Part shown: positions 61,344 through 64,000 of the stretch, piece by piece | Layout: each line of letters starts with the position of its first letter | Numbering within the stretch: the first letter of the stretch is position 1 | Assembly (NCBI GenBank): GCA_014359765.1 | Contig: JACIYT010000015.1 | Location: 1 to 64,000, forward strand | Direction of reading: 5' to 3' | Length of the DNA: 64,000 nucleotides | Source: Roseovarius sp. | GTDB taxonomy: Bacteria > Pseudomonadota > Alphaproteobacteria > Rhodobacterales > Rhodobacteraceae | Notes under the pieces: generated by a model | Seen by the model: the letters and a program-made list of their open reading frames with translations, nothing else | Told to the model about the DNA's origin: nothing | Databases searched by the model: none | Translations under genes and position numbers: made by a program

Positions 61344-61925
61344 TTACAAGCGCGGAATCGGCAGCGGCGCCACCTCGGCCCGGGCCGTATCGGGCAGCGC
61401 CGCGAGCATCTCGCGCACGCTGCGCCCGGTCAGCGGATGGCACCAGTCGGGCGCGACCTCCGCGAGCGGCACCAGCACGAAGGCACGCTCGGCCATGCGC
61501 GGGTGCGGCAGGATCAGCCGGTCGGGTGTGCGCGCCTGCTGGTCCGCCGGATCGAGAGCGCGCCAGCGCGCATGGCTCGCCGGATCGGGCCGCACGAGCG
61601 CGCCGATGGCCAGCAGATCGAGATCGAGCGTGCGCGCCCCCCAGCGCGCCGCGCGCACCCGGCCAAAGGCGGCCTCGGTCGCGTGCAGCAGCGCCAGCAC
61701 CGCCTCGGGAGAGCCAGGCGCGCGAATCGCGGCGGCGGCGTTGACGAAATCCGGCCCCGAGCCGGGCGGAAAGGCCTGCGTGCGAAAGGCCCGGCTGCGC
61801 GCCACGACGGTCGCGCCCGCCGCCGCCAGATGCCGCAGCGCAGCCTCGATCGTCGCCTCGGGGCTGCCCGCCTCCGACGGCAGGTTTCCACCGAGAGCAA
61901 TCAGGCAGAGTTGATCACTGGCCAC
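61344..61925 (-). CDS. folK: 2-amino-4-hydroxy-6-hydroxymethyldihydropteridine pyrophosphokinase
   Basis: HPPK of folate synthesis (193 aa). [20 protein letters not shown], the middle [40 protein letters not shown] with the metal Asp pair, and [20 protein letters not shown] give a full enzyme. The GTG at 61925 is used because the longer reading runs into intergenic-type sequence; the ribosome-binding site is weak (AAAGGA about 10 bases upstream). Divergent from the NYN gene. Confidence 0.94.
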   Translation of the reverse strand: MASDQLCLIALGGNLPSEAGSPEATIEAALRHLAAAGATVVARSRAFRTQAFPPGSGPDFVNAAAAIRAPGSPEAVLALLHATEAAFGRVRAARWGARTLDLDLLAIGALVRPDPASHARWRALDPADQQARTPDRLILPHPRMAERAFVLVPLAEVAPDWCHPLTGRSVREMLAALPDTARAEVAPLPIPRL

Positions 61926-62070
61926 CCTCGACCTATCCTTTATTGATACAGGACGGGCTTGTGCGGCAACGCCCCTGGCCCTAACTCTCTTGATCGTCCC
62001 CGACGTGCTCGCCACTCACACCACTCACGCATTTCGGGGCTGGACAGACCCATTTGAAGGATCATTTGTG

Positions 62071-62652
62071 ATGTTTTACAAGGATGACCGTCTGGCATTG
62101 TTCATCGACGGCTCGAATCTCTACGCCGCCGGGCGGGCGCTTGGCTTTGATATCGACTACAAGTTGTTGCGCAACGAGTTCATGCGCCGCGGCAAGCTCT
62201 TGCGCGCATTCTACTATACCGCGCTGCTGGACAATGACGAGTATTCGCCGATCCGCCCGCTCGTCGATTGGCTGCATTACAACGGCTATGCCATGGTGAC
62301 CAAGCCCGCCCGCGAATATATCGACAGCCAGGGCCGGCGGAAGGTCAAGGGCAACATGGATATCGAGCTTGCCGTCGATGCGATGGAGCTGGCGCCGAAG
62401 GTGGATCACATCGTGCTCTTCTCGGGCGATGGCGATTTCAAGCCGCTGGTCGAGAGCCTCCAGCGCCAGGGCGTGCGCGTCTCGGTGGTCTCGACCATCC
62501 GCAGCCAGCCGCCGATGATCTCGGACGAGCTGCGCCGCCAGGCCGACAACTTCATCGAGCTCGACGACCTCAAGGAGGTGATCGGCCGCCCCCCGCGTGA
62601 GCCGCGCGACCCGTCCGAGCGCGAAGCCGCCTATGCCGCTGCGCAGGAGTGA
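62071..62652 (+). CDS. NYN domain (LabA/DUF88) protein
   Basis: Putative ribonuclease-fold protein (193 aa). The PIN-like NYN domain shows ALFIDGSNLYAAGRALGFDI, MDIELAVDAMEL and HIVLFSGDGDFKPLVESLQR, with the acidic residues that would bind metal (D in FIDGSN, D in MDIELAVD, D in SGDGD). It lacks a C-terminal OST-HTH domain. GAAGGA precedes the ATG at 62071 by about 9 bases. Function in this order is unknown; some LabA proteins affect gene expression. Confidence 0.9.
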   Translation: MFYKDDRLALFIDGSNLYAAGRALGFDIDYKLLRNEFMRRGKLLRAFYYTALLDNDEYSPIRPLVDWLHYNGYAMVTKPAREYIDSQGRRKVKGNMDIELAVDAMELAPKVDHIVLFSGDGDFKPLVESLQRQGVRVSVVSTIRSQPPMISDELRRQADNFIELDDLKEVIGRPPREPRDPSEREAAYAAAQE

Positions 62653-62660
62653 CGCGCAAT

Positions 62661-62703
62661 CCCCCGCCGTCATCTCCGCGCGCGGCGATGGCGGGGGGGC
62701 TTT
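62661..62703 (+). terminator. Terminator behind the NYN gene
   Basis: CCCCCGCCGTC (62661-62671) pairs with GATGGCGGGGG (62687-62697), one G-T wobble, then GGCTTT. The U run is short, so efficiency is uncertain. Lies 8 bp past the stop and would also separate the gene from the convergent thioesterase. Confidence 0.6.
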
Positions 62704-62741
62704 GCCCGTTGCCCTGCCCCTTGCCCCGGTCGGCTGCGGCC

Positions 62742-63155
62742 TCAGTCGCCGCGCCGGTAGCGGAACACGCCGGTGCCGGTGGCCACGGTGGTGCCGTTTG
62801 CGTCGCGCACCGTCCCTTCGGCGAAAAAGGTGGTCCTGCCGCCGCCGGTGCGCCGCGCCTCGACAATGAGCCGCGCGCCCTGCGCCTGCCCGAGGTAATT
62901 GATCGTCAGCGAGAGCGTCAGCGCCATCTGCCGCCGCGCCGGATCGCCGGTATGACAGCCGGCAAAGCCCATGGCCGCATCGAGAAGCGTGGCATGGATC
63001 CCGCCATGCGGCAGGCCCTGCCGGTTGGTGATGTGCTGGCCCGTGGGCAGTTCCATCCGCGCGAAATCCGGCTCCCAGGTCAGCAGCCGATAGCCCAGAT
63101 GGGTCTGAAATCCCGAGGGCGGCTCGCCCTGAAGGAGTCGCTCCAGATCGCTCAT
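62742..63155 (-). CDS. PaaI-family (hotdog) thioesterase
   Basis: Acyl-CoA thioesterase (137 aa) of the hotdog fold. HITNRQGLPHGGIHATLLDA with the HGG segment, MGFAGCHTGDPARRQMALTL, LSLTINYLGQAQGARLIVEA, and the end GTVRDANGTTVATGTGVFRY match the PaaI-like group. The start overlaps the phosphotransferase stop by 4 nt (ATGA). Acyl substrate unknown; pairing with an ACAD10-like kinase suggests fatty-acyl or aromatic-acid catabolism. Confidence 0.92.
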   Translation of the reverse strand: MSDLERLLQGEPPSGFQTHLGYRLLTWEPDFARMELPTGQHITNRQGLPHGGIHATLLDAAMGFAGCHTGDPARRQMALTLSLTINYLGQAQGARLIVEARRTGGGRTTFFAEGTVRDANGTTVATGTGVFRYRRGD

Positions 63156-64000
63156 GCCCGGCCCTCGGCCACGTCCAGCCCCGCGCGCGCGAATTGCGGC
63201 ACATACGCGCCCAGCCGCAGCCCGCGCTCGGGATCCGCCGCGTTGCCGTCGAGCGCGCGCTTCCTGACACCTTGAAGGATCGCGGCCATGCGGAAATGGG
63301 CGAAGGCGAGGTAGAAGCGGAAATCGTCGATGGGTGCGATCCCCCGCCGTTCGCAATAACGCGCGACGAAGTCCTCGTCCGACCAGAGGCCGAGCGCCGC
63401 ACGATTCACCCCCGCAAGGCCGCGCCCCTCGGTCGTGGCGGGCATCGACCATTGCATCAGAACGCCGGCGAGATCGGCATAGGGATGGCCGGTGGTGGAC
63501 AATTCCCAGTCGAGCACGGCGCGCACCTCGGCGGCATCCGGGGCAAAGACCAGGTTGTCGAGCCGGTAATCGCCATGGACCAGGCAGCGTTGCCCGTCCT
63601 CCGGCGGGATATTCGCGTCGATCCAGGCGATGAGCGCCTCCATCTCGGGCATGTCCCCGGTCATGCTCGCGCGGTATTGCGCCGCCCAGCGATCCGCCTG
63701 CCGGCGATAGTAATTGCCCGCCGGCCCGTAATCGTCGAGCCCCGTGGCCTCGAGGTCAACATCATGGATCGCGGCCAGCACCCGGTTCATCGCGTCGATG
63801 ATGGCGCCGCGCTCGGGCGGGGTGAGGCCGGGCAGCGACGGCGCGTCGAAGATACGCCCCTCCACCTCCTCCATGATGTAGAAGGCAGAGCCGATCACAT
63901 CCGCATCCTCGCACAGCACATGCATTCGCGCCACCGGCACGGCGCTCTGGCCGAGCGCGCGCTGCACACGGAATTCGCGCTCGACGGCATGGGCGGATTT
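63152..64000 (-). CDS. Aminoglycoside-phosphotransferase-like kinase (partial, cut by window end)
   Basis: C-terminal 282 residues of a kinase of the APH/choline-kinase fold, the type fused to or encoded beside acyl-CoA dehydrogenases (ACAD10-like). The reading is open to 64000 with no start; just inside the edge it reads KSAHAVEREFRVQRALGQSA. Catalytic CLVHGDYRLDNLVF and VLDWELSTTGHPYADLAGVL (Mg-binding Asp) are present. Such enzymes phosphorylate hydroxyacyl-CoA intermediates in eukaryotes. Coupled to the thioesterase. Confidence 0.9.
   Translation of the reverse strand, partial: KSAHAVEREFRVQRALGQSAVPVARMHVLCEDADVIGSAFYIMEEVEGRIFDAPSLPGLTPPERGAIIDAMNRVLAAIHDVDLEATGLDDYGPAGNYYRRQADRWAAQYRASMTGDMPEMEALIAWIDANIPPEDGQRCLVHGDYRLDNLVFAPDAAEVRAVLDWELSTTGHPYADLAGVLMQWSMPATTEGRGLAGVNRAALGLWSDEDFVARYCERRGIAPIDDFRFYLAFAHFRMAAILQGVRKRALDGNAADPERGLRLGAYVPQFARAGLDVAEGRA

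Overview
The window is high-G+C DNA (about two thirds G+C by eye) from an alphaproteobacterium of the order Rhodobacterales (Rhodobacter/Roseobacter type). Evidence: the rpoZ-rel-DUF2062-pdxJ-acpS-lepB-rnc-era-DUF1491-recO order, the plant/alphaproteobacterial type of glutamate-cysteine ligase, the rimP-nusA-ylxR-infB order, and a RpoE-ChrR pair with its divergent oxidative-stress operon as in Rhodobacter sphaeroides. It reads as chromosomal core with a few accessory genes. I see no insertion sequence, prophage, CRISPR array, rRNA or tRNA.

Layout. 1-4.6 kb: minus-strand catabolic cluster (SDR, DUF1330, TRAP transporter DctPQM). 4.9-9.2 kb: solitary fliG, trxB divergent from an Lrp regulator, rpsD with promoter and terminator, plsY. 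9.2-13.0 kb: pyrimidine operon pyrB / PH-like membrane protein / 33-aa membrane microprotein / DUF4268 nuclease-like protein / pyrC / plsY, coupled by start-stop overlaps in its second half. 13.2-20 kb: uracil-DNA glycosylase, LysE exporter, MoaB, RND efflux pair. 20-24.7 kb: ribF, YcgN family, threonine aldolase, rpmB, DUF2946-like plus copper chaperone, sirtuin. 24.8-28 kb: coiled-coil protein, OmpA-family protein, ubiA. 28-33 kb: rsmE, membrane protein, gshA, UspA, AGCS symporter.

33-38.4 kb is the translation/transcription-factor operon rimP-nusA-ylxR-infB (minus strand). A promoter-like pair and an intrinsic-terminator hairpin lie directly before rimP, so it may be attenuated. 38.5-43 kb: zapE, proline iminopeptidase, ubiG, mscL, a diguanylate cyclase. 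43-49.5 kb: ECF sigma RpoE and zinc anti-sigma ChrR, diverging from a five-gene ATGA-coupled operon (FAD oxidoreductase, DUF1365, GPH/MFS transporter, DUF3833, SDR). Both sides carry a TGATCC-N18-TAnnn promoter. 49.5-53 kb: TDT transporter, FAH-family enzyme, DUF1045, CorA. 53.2-61.9 kb: the recO-to-folK block including Rel (ppGpp). 62-64 kb: NYN-domain protein, PaaI thioesterase, and a phosphotransferase cut by the window edge.

The points most worth following are the embedded DUF4268/microprotein pair in the pyr operon, the rimP-nusA leader terminator, the divergent RpoE promoters, a repeated GAGTATTT...AAAGATGAAG leader motif, and a uracil-DNA glycosylase that has lost most Fe-S ligands.
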